Shown here in pieces: positions 34,363-47,006 of a stretch of 64,000 nt of DNA. Both the position numbers and the translations under genes were made by a program. The stretch comes from Carettochelys insculpta. Taxonomy: Eukaryota > Chordata > Testudines > Carettochelyidae. Location of the stretch: positions 185,229,298 through 185,293,297 of the forward strand of contig NC_134138.1 in assembly GCF_033958435.1 (NCBI RefSeq), written 5' to 3'. How positions within the stretch are numbered: the stretch's first letter is position 1; every line of letters starts with the position of its first letter. Below the pieces are notes generated by a model, which was given only the letters and a program-made list of their open reading frames with translations, was not told the DNA's origin and ran no database searches.

Positions 34363-34803
34363 TCGAGGTGACCATCCATCCCATTTTTCCCAGGACAGTC
34401 CTTTATTTAAGCTGTCTCACAGGTGTCCTGACTTTTTTTAAGCAAACGAGCAAATTGTTCCCTATTTTGTGGGGCTCTCATTTCCTGGAACCCAGTGTCT
34501 TGAGGCGGCGTCACTTACTGCCAGGGAGCTTCTCTGCTGGGTGGTTGCCCCATGCCCTCGCACCCCACTGAGGTGGCCCCCCGTTGCTGGTGAGCTCTGC
34601 CAGAAGCATCCTCTTCATTCCCTGGCACCCCCTGCTGGGAGGCTGTGGAGCTCCCATCCCCCACTCCTCCTCATCAGGAGGCTGCAGAGCCTCCATCCCT
34701 GGTGCCTCACTGTGGGGCAGCTGCACCCATGGAACAGCAGCCCCCCTCTGTGGAGGCCAATGTCCCACATTTTCCATAGGACAGTGCAGTCACTCTACCC
34801 ATT
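34363..34803. mobile_element. Candidate DNA transposon with GC-rich core
   Basis: The left sequence AGGTGACCATCCATCCCATT, then TTCCCAGGACAGT, pairs loosely with the reverse complement of the right side (GAGTGACTGCACTGTCC, then ATGGAAAATGTGGGACA). The interior 34500-34760 is GC-rich with repeated CTGGGAGGCTGTGGAGC-like phrases. No transposase; superfamily not determined. Confidence 0.4.
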
Positions 34804-37399
34804 GTTACATATGCATGTCTCATAATGATATCTGATAAACTAATGTGACTACCTCGGGGAACTCCCAAAAATGCTAGGACTAGGGTTAATTGAAAACTGC
34901 CCAACAATGTGTTACCCACCTGTTCTGTTTTTGGGGAACCAGGGCATAACACTAATGGAAGACACACAGGCCCTACCCACCCAGGCCTCAGCTTGAACAA
35001 AAGACAACTGGCAGAGGTGGACACACCAGAATCCCACCCACAAGACAGACTGACCTGAGGTATCACCCCTAGAGTCTTTTGCATTGGAGACAGAAGAGAA
35101 GACAGCTCCATTAGCATACAGAATGGAGAAAAATACAAATTGCATTGAATTCTGGGATACAGAAAGCAGAATAACGGGGCATGCGGGCTGGGAAATCTCT
35201 GCTTTGGATGTTAATGAACCCAGGCCTGCCCACACCCAGATCAGTAATTATCAGACCAATTTTAGTAATAAATCCTCTTTTGGGATCCAAAATATTGAAA
35301 CTGCCTGACTGCATTCTGAACTTCCTCAAAGGAACACAACCCACAGCCAGGAATAATCAGTTTCTATTGTTTAGCCGAAACAGAACAACTTTGGAATATT
35401 CCTTTCACCCATCCATTTATTGAGAAACAAATCTAGTGTTCCTTCTTGAATCCTTGTTTTTTTGTTTCCTTCAAAAACCCCTATTCATCCCCAAGTAATG
35501 GGGATGCCTCCATCTAAACTCTGCGTCAGTTCCATTGGGACTTCATCTTCTCCATACTGATCATACTGGGGTCTTTGCTCTGCCTTTCTCCAACACTATG
35601 GCCCCCTGATCAGCTCAGACTCCAGGGAGCGGTGATATCTCTCTCTCCATCTTTGGGTATCACCTCCTGACCCCACCTGATGTGATCAGTTATGATTTAC
35701 AAGCAAATCAGATTTGTTAGATTTAATATTGTTTTGTTTTGATTTTTTGACTCCTTTTATATGGCTACTACCTGGAAATAATTAACTTTGTTTGTTAAGC
35801 TGGTTGCTTTTTCTCTTTCTCTTGTCCACTACCACCTTCTTTTTAGGGTGTTGTTAGAGCTTCTCCATTCACTCTGTAGGAATGCTCCTTGTACCTAAGC
35901 TACAGATCCCTGGAGCACACAAAAAGCCTCTGGGGTTTGCTCATCAAGTGGGTTACTAGCAGAATGGCTGTTGCACAAAAGTGGGGCTTGGAAGGCGCTG
36001 AATCTGGGAGCATATGAGAGGCCAGCTTAAAGTGTGGTTTAAACACATCCATTGAGCCCAAAGGCACATGAGGTTCCCAGATTGGCGTTGCTGTGCAAAC
36101 CAGCCTACTGAGTCCAGGGACGTATAAGGTATTAGTTTTTGAGTGCTGAGTACCCAGTCCTCTCATACATCCTCTGGTAGTGGATGTGAATATGTGTGTG
36201 CTCATCTGATTCTAGGGTGGGAAAAAACAGCCCTGGGAACCTAATCCTGCAGAATAGGCACATTGGGAGGGACATGGCAGAAGGGAAGAGAAGTAAAGCT
36301 CCTTATGAACACAAATAACACAAGCAAAACATTGATAAATTTATCCACCCACCCATAAGAGTACCCTCAAATAAATGAGCCTACCCTGGAGTAACAGGCA
36401 AACCTGCTATACCTCAATAGCCTAAGTCCATTGGCAAAAGTTTGGGAACAAGAACATTCATGTTTGCATTTGTCTCAGAAGAGGGAACACAGCTGCTCTG
36501 TTCAAAGCTTATCTCATGTCCAGGGAAGAGATGAACCCCCTCCAAACATAAAGTCTGCCTATGGGAATGCTCTAGAAAAACAGGACCCAAACCACAGCTC
36601 TGTACACATGTATAAGAACGACAGTTTAGCCCTAAATTGTGACAACTGGTTTGTATTAGACAGGCTACCTCAGCCAATGTGCTGACGCCACTAGTTTTGA
36701 ACAATGGATCTTCAACAGGCATCTGTACAAGTACATGCTTTTGCTCATCATAACTATTTTGAATGAGAAGTTTGGCACTCAGACATTAGCTCTTGGTCAG
36801 CTGATGAGCATTACTGGACACATAATAGGATGTCCAAGATGCAGGATTATGTATGCAGAGCAAAGATAGCAAGTATTGGATGGTCTTTTTGCCCTTGAAA
36901 TCTGTTTGGTAAACATGTTAGGACTTTTCCCAAGTTACAATACCACAGAGCAGTCACTGGCTATAGTGAAGTCATTATCTGTGGTTCAAAGCATGCTTAG
37001 GAGTCCTACAATACAGTGAATACCAGGGCAACTGATCAGCGAGCAGCATTCATGCCAAAATAAGGGAAACCAGGATACTCTGCATTATGCTTCCCACAGA
37101 GGCATACCATACAGTAGTAGAGGATGTGAAGAAGAAGGGGAGGGTCGTTCATGATATAGCAAAGATACTGCTGCCACAGAAGGTCCTAGAGGAGGGAGTC
37201 CATTCAGTGGGTGGCTGTGGTGTGCCTCAAGCTGAGAAAGCCATCATGTGGGATGGGGGCAGGGGAGTGGTGGACCCCTTGGAAATGCAGAGAAGCTGAA
37301 ATAGTCCATTGTTTTTTTAAAAATAATTAGGTCTACAACGTTACCCCAGTTGTGAGCTTAGTTATGAACAATGAGTGGAAGCTCATAAAATGTCACAAC
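34804..37399. other. No gene seen; possible old LTR material
   Basis: A segment around 34900-35290 (GACAGCTCCATTAGCATACA, then AATTGCATTGAATTCTGGGA, with AATAAA near 35269) has the look of a dispersed reptile LTR-type repeat, but ends and duplications could not be fixed. 35300-37400 holds only short frames. Confidence 0.35.
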
Positions 37400-38905
37400 A
37401 ATAGGCGCTGATGGGGAAAATATGCATCTGTACAAGGGCCTACACATATAATTAAGGAGCTGTGTTATGACCATACCAGGTAAACAATTATGTTACCTAA
37501 AATCAAGGGAACAAAAATGTGTGCATTGAAAGTTAGGCTTGTTTGTTGGACAAAATGAAGAGGGGTAGACTATTCCAACCCCCACTTCTTTTGGGGGGAC
37601 TCTTAAAAAGAAACTCTTGGGGAGAAGTTGACAGAAGCAGCAATAGCCTGCCAACAACTGTATACAAAGATGGAAGAACAGGAAAGAATAAGCTTTACCA
37701 ACATGGCTGCCACCCCCCACCATCTTCTGCATTCTCAAGTTCCACTGTGACACTGCTGAGCCTTTCTGACATGCTGTACCCCAAAGCAACAACATGACAA
37801 CCCCATATTCACAACTATCATATACCTGCAACTAATCTTGTATAAAACGTCATGTATGAGATCTATGAAAAAGTTATGGTTTGCTGAATATGATTATCCT
37901 ATTTGCATGCATGCCTCATTTTTATATCAGAAGTTATGAACATTGACTATGTACCTGTATTTCAAATGTGTTTGCTCCTGGGGTAACGCCCACGAGGTAG
38001 CTGACATCCACTCTAACCAGTACATTGTGAATGAACTATTCTAATGGATGGCCCATCATGAACACAATGGACCATGGAAAAATCTTATTCCCCCACCTGA
38101 TGGAGTTTCCTGTGGCTGTTCTAGCCAGAACATGGATAATGGCCCCTGCTATGGCTTGTCAAAGCAGGCGAGGGCATGTGACCAATTCATATGACACTGG
38201 ACGTCCTCTTGTGCCCATACTTTTCCACTGACTGTGGTGGGGGCTCTGCCTGAGACAACAAAATTCCTCCCACTGGACAGAAGCTATAAAAGGGAGAAGT
38301 GACATCATCACTTGGCCTCACACGCCACAAAACTGAACACTTCAGACCACGTCCAAGGCACTTTAAATGGGCAGCCGGTTCCAGGGAGGAAAGAAAGAAT
38401 GCCAGCCTGTGTGTTGAAATTTGTTGAGCTGTTCATACCACTGGGATGAGACACCACTTGATTCGAATCCTCTCGAGTTTATAGAACCTAGATTGTGATT
38501 TGTTTTGCTTAGTTTGAGCTCTACATTTATTACTGATAACCACTTGAAATCTATCTTGCTGTAGTTAATAAATGAGTTCTGTATTTTTTTAACCTAAAAG
38601 AGTATGTTGTTTGAAGTGCAAAGGGAAATCTGCTCAGGAACAGCAGCTAGTGCATTGTCCTGTCCCCACTGAGAGAGGGGAGAACTGGATAACAACTTAC
38701 ACTGGTCAGGCTTGTGGCCAAGGCAAAAGAGTATGACTGTCACATTATAGGCTGGGGATGGGGGAGGAGGGGCCTGGCTGAAACCTCTCTGTGGTTGGTT
38801 CATGGGTGGTTGGTAAAAGCACTCATGTAATTCAGCTGAATGTGGCTCTGACTGTGAATGTCAGTGTGAGTGCAGGACCCTGAGGACTTTGCATCTTGTT
38901 ACACT
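37400..38905 (+). repeat. Candidate LTR-derived segment with TATA and poly-A signals
   Basis: A TATA-like box (CTATAAAAGGGA) at 38284-38295 is followed about 280 bp later by AATAAA at 38567-38572, the promoter-to-polyadenylation arrangement of an LTR. The sequence ends near 38906 with CATCTTGTTACA. No matching TG start, target duplication, second LTR, or retroviral frame was found, so the extent is approximate and the call tentative. The TATA and AATAAA are seen; the LTR identity is inferred. Confidence 0.35.
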
Positions 38906-41900
38906 ACAGTGACAGGGAGCCCAGGCAGGTGAGACAGAGGGCTTAGCAGCAGCATTCCTTATGGTTTTTTTACATCTATGTGCAGAATCCATTTTTAAGT
39001 GCACCACTATGAAAGTAGTGTGTAGTTGGTAGGACGGGGTGGGGGGCAAAGGGGTCTGGAGTATGTGTATGGAGGGTGTATGGACTGGGATGCAGGAAGA
39101 GTGGAGGGGATGAGAGGTTTAAGATACAGGCTGCCCCATGCTGCAACAAAGGAGAGAGACTCCCCTTCCAACCCTCCAGCCCTCTCTCACTGCAGCAGCT
39201 GAGGGCTGGGGGAAGTGCACCTCTCCTAAGGCACAGCAGCTCCAGATGGGTCAGGCTGGACTGGGCTGGGCCAGGCTGGACTGGGCTGGGCAAGGACATT
39301 TCTCTCTGGCTGTGCCAGCTTGGGCTATGCTGGGCCAGGGGAGAGGCACCTCTCCCCATTTGTGTGGCCCTTGATAATCTGCTGCATATCCACACAGCTT
39401 ATAGGGAATTTAGCTCAGTGGCACCCCAGTTCGAGGCTGCACCCTGAGGGACCTGTCATAATCTTCATTGTACTCATTCCCAGAGATGTCCAGGTTAAAT
39501 AATGCTAAAGAAATGGACCTAAAGAAAGGTAACACCATCACTTCCACCAATCCTTGTTAAATCCAAAGCCCCACCTGGGATGTGAGACTTCAATTCTTCT
39601 TGTGACTCCCCTTCCTAATTCCTGTATGCTCCTCATCCTTTCCCACCTTATTCCCCCCCCCCCACACACCACTTTCTGCTTTTTCCTTCTGTTTAAGAGG
39701 GTAGGGAATCTAGTTTAGCCCACCAAGATGATATATTTCACAAACACTCCTCTGAGCCTGTGACCAAAGAGGCAGCTAACAGCAACATCCAATACAGCTC
39801 AGTGCTAGTGCTGTACAAGCTTCCCAGGTCTTGGAGTTGCTACTAACGTTGTGTGCAAAGTTTACCTTTTTCCAGCAGAGATTTGCAAGTTGGAGTCAAC
39901 ACAGGACACAGAAAATATAGTTTCTATCTTTACTGTTCTTTCTTGCTCTTTTCACAAGGCAGGGCTCCCTCACTCCAGACACTCCCTGCCAACAGTCCTC
40001 ATGAATACCAGTGGCAGATTCAGCAAGTGCTTTATTTATAGTCTGCTATACAAGTTCTTCTCTCTCAATGGCCTCATTATCATGAAGCTGCCAGTAGAAC
40101 AGGTCAGTGTAGCCCCAGTCAACAGGTTTTTATTTTCTCCCAAGGCACAATCTCTCCCCAGTGAGCTCTTCTCTTCTCCTTCTCCCGTTTTCACTTCCTG
40201 TCTCTTCTATCTGTCCTGAGTTAATTTAATTGGTTAATCGTGCAGCCCTTAACCAATTATCTCCTCAGTTTTATCCCACTGGGGGGCCTTTGTCAGATGC
40301 ACAGAGACTTAGAAAACTCACAGGCTGTCACGCTCCTCTTGTGTGCATTTGCCTTGTTTTGTTTGAGAGGAAATGGGTTTAAATATCAACAGCTCTATCC
40401 CACTTCAACTAGTCTTTTCCTCAAATATTTTCTTTAATACAATCTGCAAGACAGTCAGATAAGGTGGATGGATTTCTTTTGTCTCTAGCTAAGGGGAAAG
40501 GTGAAGAGGGGTGTTGTTAGAATGAAAGCCTTACTTAATAATTTATATTTGAAATGCTTTAGCTGCTTTACTTTTCTGTATCTTTAATAAAAGATTAAAA
40601 TAGAGATTTTAATGGTGTATTTGCCATAATCCTAAACAGCCTGGGATCTCTGTATACCCAAGCCTAAGCCTTCTTCAAATCCATTTCAAGTTACTGTGGC
40701 AGGGTCATGTGTTTACCTTTCACTCTTTGGGTTCATTTTTCCATCAAATTTAATACAACACCTTGAATGTCCATTTCTCCATAGATCACCATGGATACAA
40801 GCCATTATCCCAGGCTCAGTACTCTCCACAAGACCTAGCAGAATGTTTGATTCAAAACACAAGGCTAGGCTCAGGTACCAATCAGCTGGCAATCCATTAG
40901 TGCATAACCTTGCTGCACTGTATCAAAACCAAAGGACCAGCTTGCAAGTGCAGCAGTTCTGGCCAGATTGCTACATACACTGAATGGCACGTTTGCAATT
41001 TCCTTCTCTCCTACCAAGTCCCAGGAAAGCAGTGTGGGAGAAATGAATGGAAGACTGTTCTACCAGATGAGGAGAGACCTGTAGATAGGCTAAAGAGGGT
41101 GAGTTAATGTTTATTTTCCATAAGAATCAGCCAGTCAGTGAGAATTCTCTGAGCCCAGTGTCATCATTACGGACTTTGGCTTACAGCAGAGGACTGTGAG
41201 GAGGACGGAGATTCTGATGAAGTACAGCTGTAACCAGTGTTCCCTGTTAGCTCAGCTCTCGGGTGGCCACCCAGAATAGATTCAAATGACAAAATGACAG
41301 CTATCTGATTAGCAGAGCACCCACAGCCAGCAACCTGTGTGTATACTAGGGGTGCATATTCCCACAACAAAATTTATTCCACACCTGAATGGAAAAAAAT
41401 AGAGAGAACACTGGCAGTAACCAAGTCTCCCACCTTTTCCAGTCCCAAGGGCTAGAGGCAGCACCTCCCTCCTCATTTGCCAATCTGTGGAGACATCGCA
41501 GCTCAGGTTCCAGATGAAATAATCTCCAAACACAGCTACAGGCAGTGGCTCAGACTGGAAGACAATGAAACCAGAGCTGCAGTCCTTAAATGGAAGCAAT
41601 GGATTTCTGCCTGGAACTGTTTTGGGACATTCTTTCCATGAAGATTAGACATTAAGTTTGCTGGCAAAATCTATCTAACAGAGCAAGAACTGTTTAGCTT
41701 TAGAAAAGCCTGAAAAAGAAAAAAAAATTGCCAAAGTCTCATCAGCAAGCTAGAGCCAAAAGGCCAGGGAATTGAACAGGCAAAGAAATAAAAAACAGAG
41801 ACTCCCAGATGAGCTCTGTTCTTCCTATATTGATGCTTTTGATGGGCCCTCAACAGTCTTGCACCACAAAAGAAGCTAACATGCAGGAACCTGGTATCTA

Positions 41901-42089
41901 CAGATGACTTCAGACATTAAGAAATTGTCCTCTGATGGAGAGAGATTTTTTCCTGAGCATGTAGAAACTAGTGGCCTTAAAGTTTGCACATAGGCCAAAG
42001 CTCCCAAAAGTTGTGTTATTTGTTCAAACTCTGTCAGTGGCAGATTCACACACGAAGAACAATGGGAACAAAGGCAACTTCACATTTCT
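38906..42089. other. No gene seen in about 3.2 kb
   Basis: A short local repeat (CAGGCTGGACTGGGCTGGG twice) lies at about 39258-39290, and a C run at about 39654-39663. Frames are short and match nothing recognised. Confidence 0.45.
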
Positions 42090-42212
42090 TCTATACTGAT
42101 TAGGACTCAACTGAAGTATTATGTCCACTTCTGGGCACCACATTTCAAGAAAGATGTGCAGAAATTGGAGAAGGTCCAGAAAAGAGCAACAAATAGGATT
42201 AAAGGTCTAGAA
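42090..42212 (+). pseudogene. Older CR1 ORF2 fragment, left part
   Basis: Reads [20 protein letters not shown], then [16 protein letters not shown], the C-terminal region of a CR1 reverse transcriptase. The same region of the younger element just downstream reads [20 protein letters not shown], then [13 protein letters not shown]. The fragment is interrupted after the pentamer TAGAA (42208-42212) and resumes at 45070. Confidence 0.85.
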
Positions 42213-44873
42213 TATAAATTATATCGGAAAGACAGAACAGGTCGTGCGGGTGGCGGAGTGGTACTATATGTGAAGGATAATATAGATAATATAGAATCAA
42301 ATGAAGTAAAAATCCTAAAGGAATCAAAATGTTCCATAGAATCATTATGGATAACAATTCATTTCTCTAATATGAATATGGCATTAGGAATATATTACCG
42401 ACCACCTAACCAGGACAGTGATAGTGATGCTGAAATGTTAAGGGAGATTAGAGAGGCTATCAAAATAAAAAACACAGTAATAATAGGAGATTTCAATTAT
42501 CCCCATATTGATTGGGTGCATGTCACCTCAGGACGGGATTCAGAGATTAAATTTCTTGATGCCTTAAATGACTGCTTCTTGGAGCAGCTAGTACAGGAAC
42601 CCACAAGGGGAGAGTCGGTTCTCGATCTAGTCTTAACTGGAACGCAGGATCTGGTCCAAGAGGTAACTGTTACTGGACCGCTTGGAAATAGTGACCACAA
42701 TATAATAACTTTTAATATTCCTGTGTTGGGAAGAACACCGCAGCGGTCAAACACTCTGGCATTTAATTTCAAAAAGGGGAATTACACTAAAATGAGGAAG
42801 CTAGTTAAACAGAAACTAAAAGGTAGAGTAATTAAACTAAAATCCCTGGAAGCTGCATGGAAACTGTTTAAAGACACCATACTAGAGGCCCAACTTAAAT
42901 GTATACCCCAAATAAAAAAACACAGTAAGAGACCTAACAAAGAACCACCATGGCTAAACAGCCATGTTAAAAAGGCAGTGAGAGAGAAAAGGGCAGCTTT
43001 TAAAAAGTGGAAGTCAAATCCTAGTGAGGAAAATAGAAAGGAACATAAACACTCCCAAATTAACTGTCATAATGTAGTAAGAAAAGCCAAAAAAGAGTTT
43101 GAGGAACAGCTAGCCAAAAATTCAAAAAACAATAGTAAAATGTTTTTTAAATACATTAGAAGCAGGAAGCCTGCTAAAAAAGCAGTGGGGCCCTTGGATG
43201 ATAAAGATATAAAAGGAGCGATCAAGGAAGACAGTGCCATTGCGGAGCGATTAAATGATTTCTTTGCTTCAGTCTTCACGGCTGAAGATGTTACAGAGGT
43301 TCCTAAATCTGAGCCAGCCTTTTTAGGCGACAAATCTGAGGAACTCACTCAGATTGAAGTGACATTAGAGGAGGTTTTGGAATTAATTGATAAGCTGAAT
43401 AGTAACAAGTCTCCAGGACCAGATGGCATTCACCCAAGGGTTCTGAAAGAACTCAAATGTGAAATTGCGGAGTTATTAACAGTGGTTTGTAACCTATCCT
43501 TTAAATCCACTTTGGTACCAAATGACTGGAAGACGGCCAATATAACACCAATATTTAAAAAAGGCTCTAGAGGAGATCCTGGCAATTATAGACCGATAAG
43601 TTTAACATCAGTACCAGGTAAATTAGTAGAAACACTAGTAAAGAGTAAAATTGCAAGGCACATAGAAGAGCACGAATTGTTGGGCAAAAGTCAGCATGGT
43701 TTCTGCAGAGGGAAGTCGTGTCTGTCTAATCTATTAGAATTCTTTGAAGGGGTTAATAAACATGCGGACAAGGGGCACCCAGTGGACATAATATACCTAG
43801 ATTTCCAGAAAGCCTTTGACACGGTCCCACACCAAAGGCTTTTATGTAAATTAGGTGGTCATGGGATAGGAGGAAAGGTCCTTTCATGGATCGGAAATTG
43901 GTTAAAAGACAGAAAACAAAGGGTTGGAATAAATGGTAAATTTTCACAATGGAGGGGGGTAACTAGTGGTGTTCCCCAGGGCTCAGTCCTGGGACCGATC
44001 CTGTTCAACTTGTTCATCAATGATCTAGAAAATGAGGTAAGCAGTGAGGTGGCAAAGTTTGCAGATGACACCAAGTTGTTCAGGACAGTCAAAAGCAAAA
44101 GGGATTGTGAAGAACTACAAGGAGATCTCAGCAAACTGAGTGATTGGGCAGCAAAATGGCAAATGAAATTTAATGTGGGTAAGTGTAAGGTAATGCATGT
44201 TGGAAAAAATAACCCAAATTACACGTACTACATGATGGGGTCAAATTTAGCTACGACAGATCAGGAAAGGGATCTTGGAGTTATAGTGGATAGTTCTCTG
44301 AAGACATCCACGCAGTGTGCAGCGGCAGTTAGTAAGGCAAATAGGATGTTAGGAATTATTAAAAAAGGGATCGATAATAAGACAAAAGATATCATACTTC
44401 CCCTATATAAAACTATGGTACGCCCACATCTCGAGTACTGCGTGCAGATGTGGTCTCCTCACCTCAAAAAAGATATATTGGCATTAGAAAAGGTTCAGAA
44501 AAGGGCGACTAAGATGATTAGGGGCTTGGAAAGGGTCCCATATGGGGAGAGGCTAGAGAGACTGGGACTTTTCAGTTTGGAAAAGAGGCGATTGAGGGGC
44601 AATATGATAGAGGTATATAAAATCATGAATGGTGTGGAGAAAGTGAATATAGAAAAATTATTTACCTTTTCCCATAATACAAGAACTAGGGGACACCAAA
44701 TGAAATTGATGGGTAGTAGGTTCAAAACTAATAAAAGGAAATTTTTCTTCACACAGCGCACAGTCAACCTGTGGAACTCCTTGCCCGAGGAGGCTGTGAA
44801 GGCCAGGACTCTATTAGGGTTTAAAAAAGAGCTTGATAAATTTTTGCAGGTCAGGTCCATAAATGGCTATTAG
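42213..44873 (+). CDS. CR1 ORF2: partial AP endonuclease plus reverse transcriptase
   Basis: This 886-residue open frame encodes the CR1 replication protein, which nicks target DNA and copies element RNA at the nick. The endonuclease part starts at [20 protein letters not shown], so roughly the first 80-100 residues of the full protein are missing. Conserved endonuclease motifs follow: [10 protein letters not shown] and [11 protein letters not shown]. The reverse transcriptase has [19 protein letters not shown], then [16 protein letters not shown], motif [16 protein letters not shown], motif [20 protein letters not shown] and motif [12 protein letters not shown]. The C-terminal region has [17 protein letters not shown] and [20 protein letters not shown]. 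No stop or frameshift was seen. The frame stays open upstream to an ATG at 42156, but those codons belong to the older CR1, so that start is an artefact. The missing N-terminus should leave this copy unable to move. Confidence 0.92.
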   Translation, partial: YKLYRKDRTGRAGGGVVLYVKDNIDNIESNEVKILKESKCSIESLWITIHFSNMNMALGIYYRPPNQDSDSDAEMLREIREAIKIKNTVIIGDFNYPHIDWVHVTSGRDSEIKFLDALNDCFLEQLVQEPTRGESVLDLVLTGTQDLVQEVTVTGPLGNSDHNIITFNIPVLGRTPQRSNTLAFNFKKGNYTKMRKLVKQKLKGRVIKLKSLEAAWKLFKDTILEAQLKCIPQIKKHSKRPNKEPPWLNSHVKKAVREKRAAFKKWKSNPSEENRKEHKHSQINCHNVVRKAKKEFEEQLAKNSKNNSKMFFKYIRSRKPAKKAVGPLDDKDIKGAIKEDSAIAERLNDFFASVFTAEDVTEVPKSEPAFLGDKSEELTQIEVTLEEVLELIDKLNSNKSPGPDGIHPRVLKELKCEIAELLTVVCNLSFKSTLVPNDWKTANITPIFKKGSRGDPGNYRPISLTSVPGKLVETLVKSKIARHIEEHELLGKSQHGFCRGKSCLSNLLEFFEGVNKHADKGHPVDIIYLDFQKAFDTVPHQRLLCKLGGHGIGGKVLSWIGNWLKDRKQRVGINGKFSQWRGVTSGVPQGSVLGPILFNLFINDLENEVSSEVAKFADDTKLFRTVKSKRDCEELQGDLSKLSDWAAKWQMKFNVGKCKVMHVGKNNPNYTYYMMGSNLATTDQERDLGVIVDSSLKTSTQCAAAVSKANRMLGIIKKGIDNKTKDIILPLYKTMVRPHLEYCVQMWSPHLKKDILALEKVQKRATKMIRGLERVPYGERLERLGLFSLEKRRLRGNMIEVYKIMNGVEKVNIEKLFTFSHNTRTRGHQMKLMGSRFKTNKRKFFFTQRTVNLWNSLPEEAVKARTLLGFKKELDKFLQVRSINGY

Positions 44874-45069
44874 CCAGGGATAAAGTATGGTGCCCTAGCC
44901 TTCATAACAAGGGCAGGAGATGGATGGCAGGAGATAAATCACTTGTCTTCTGTTCTCCTTCTCTGGGGCACCTGGCATTGGCCACCGTCGGCAGATGGGA
45001 TGCTGGGCTTGATGGACCTTTGGTCTGACCCAGTATGGCCATTCTTATGTTCTTATGTTCTTATGTTCT
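42213..45069 (+). mobile_element. Young 5'-truncated CR1 LINE with TSD TAGAA
   Basis: A 2,857-bp CR1 insertion: partial endonuclease and full reverse transcriptase frame (42213-44873), a short 3' UTR (44874-45041, including GCTTGATGGACCTTTGGTCT and GACCCAGTATGGCC, a typical turtle CR1 end), and a tail of about three and a half TTCTTATG octamers (45043-45069). TAGAA is present on both sides (42208-42212 and 45070-45074). It was inserted by target-primed reverse transcription into an older CR1; the 5' truncation is usual for the family. Confidence 0.92.
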
Positions 45070-45240
45070 TAGAAAACATGATCTATGAGGGATGTTTGAA
45101 AGAATTAGGTTAGTTTAGTCTGGAAAAGAGAAGACTGAGAGGGGGCATGATAACAGCTTTTGAATACTGACTGACACATAAACTAAACTACAATGGCTGA
45201 AGTATTTTAAATATTGACCCATCTGTGTGGTTAGTATTGT
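45070..45240 (+). pseudogene. Older CR1 ORF2 fragment, right part
   Basis: Continues the left fragment after the insertion: NMIYEGCLKELG, then [18 protein letters not shown] followed by a stop, aligning with [20 protein letters not shown] in the young copy. It decays into unrecognisable sequence after about 45240. Confidence 0.8.
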
Positions 45241-45652
45241 AACACATCTTGAATTTAATTCAACTCCTTGAGCATGAATTAGTTTACTTGCAGGTAGGGA
45301 ACAGCTCCAATTGAATGAGGTCACCTGCTTAAAAATGCAAACACTTTAAAGAGATTAAGTATCTCAATGCAATGGATTTTTACTCCCCACCTAAAAATGT
45401 TGAATGTTGCTGCTCTTGGTTGAGTGCCTGAATAAATATCCTGACTTATAAATGACAGTCTAAACATACGAGGCATATCTGGAGCATTACAGCGTATTGA
45501 GGAGTCCAGACATTAACATAATTCTGGTCAGTTTGAAATCAGTTTGTCTGAATCTGACCTTACAACTATCTGTGACCCCCAAGAGTCTTTCAATATATAC
45601 CATACAGCAGCTCCTCTATGGCCTGACTTAGTCACTACATTAGTGAATTTCC
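45241..45652. other. No feature recognised
   Basis: May hold the eroded 3' end of the older CR1. Confidence 0.35.
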
Positions 45653-45750
45653 AGATGTGAAGAAATGGGTCTGTCCCACAAAAAGCTCATCACCTAATAA
45701 ATAATTTTGTTAGGCTTTAAAGTGCTACATGACTGCTTTTTTTGTTTCAC
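45653..45750 (+). mobile_element. SINE tail fragment
   Basis: GTGAAGAAATGGGTCTGTCC, AAAGCTCATCACCTAATAAA and GGCTTTAAAGTGCTACATGA match the right arm of the palindromic SINE tail at 25517. Confidence 0.7.
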
Positions 45751-46766
45751 TACTACACATCTCTGTCATGGTATTTATTTGCACAGTGTCATGTGAAGCA
45801 TCAGATAAAATCTGGTGACATTACCAGTCATTCATATCACAGCCTGATGTGTGTAAAGAGTTGTGTGTGTGTGCTTGAAATATATTCCTTAAGTATGTTT
45901 TGAGGGCAGAGGTGATAAACAAGTTTTTCCTGTGTCTCTAATGAAACTGAGCACTGTGAGACAATGGGCAGCTCATTTGCATCCAAGATAAACATTAGTT
46001 CTCCAGAGGATGAGCGAACAGTATGACCTCCACACACTGAAGGACACACCACAGTCAGAACCACAGGAGGTCATCCTGGTGCTTGAGACAAAGACAGTGA
46101 ACTTTGGCAAATATAAGAACTGCATTTGTTATTCACTGCTGAAGGGGCTAAGAAGGCAGTGGTCTTTTTGATTTCCATGAAGGGTGGCTCTCGCCCCATG
46201 ATGCTAATAAGTAGCTAGAAGTGAAAAGGCTGTATTAGACAAGGATTGCAACTGGTTCAGTTAAACTTGATCCACCAGGAAGTGTGATTATACTTTGGGG
46301 GCATGGGGGGGAGGAGCAGTTGTAACTATTTGCTGTTTCATTATCTCTGCCGAGAATTACTTAAATCTGTTCTTTATTAATACCGTTTTCTTGTTTTCAG
46401 ATAAACTCACCTCTGTGTTGTTATATCAAAGTGAGGTGTGCATGCGCAACTTAACCAGGAAGCTGACATACCATCTGTCTCTGGAGACAGCAGGCTGGGT
46501 ACTTCTGTGTGCATCTGCTGATGGGGGCTGGATGGTGCAGGAGGACACTTCCAGAAAGCTCTAAAACCAAAGGCAACCTTCCAGGCAAAGTTGCAGTGGG
46601 AAGAGGCCGAAGAAGTTTGTTTGGCTGGCTAAAGGCATAACGTGGCAGCTACATACAGACACACTACAGCACCCTATTACTGCTGCTTCCATTTGAAGAT
46701 CTCCAGGTGTTTTACACTTATTAATGAACTTATTCTTCAGAGAGCAAGAGGCCATAACTCATTACA
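45751..46766. other. No gene seen
   Basis: Unique-looking; short frames only. Confidence 0.45.
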
Positions 46767-47006
46767 TTAAACTCTTTCATATCCAGCATTCTATCATCTG
46801 GAACGTTCAAACAGCAGGCATTTTAACCATAAGTGAACTTTAGTTAGGTTTTTCTCTAAGTACAGTATAGCAAAAGTAAATCCAAATAACTACAGCAAAT
46901 ACAATATACGTTTACAGTGTACAATGCTATTGTTGTTGCTCAAGAAAGTACTCTACTCATTTTTGTTTGTTTCTTAACATCTAATCTTATTTTCTTAGTG
47001 TTATGC

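Noticed and set aside
42156..42212. ATG at 42156 as the true start of the CR1 protein
   Set aside because: These codons belong to the older CR1 fragment; the inserted element starts at 42213.
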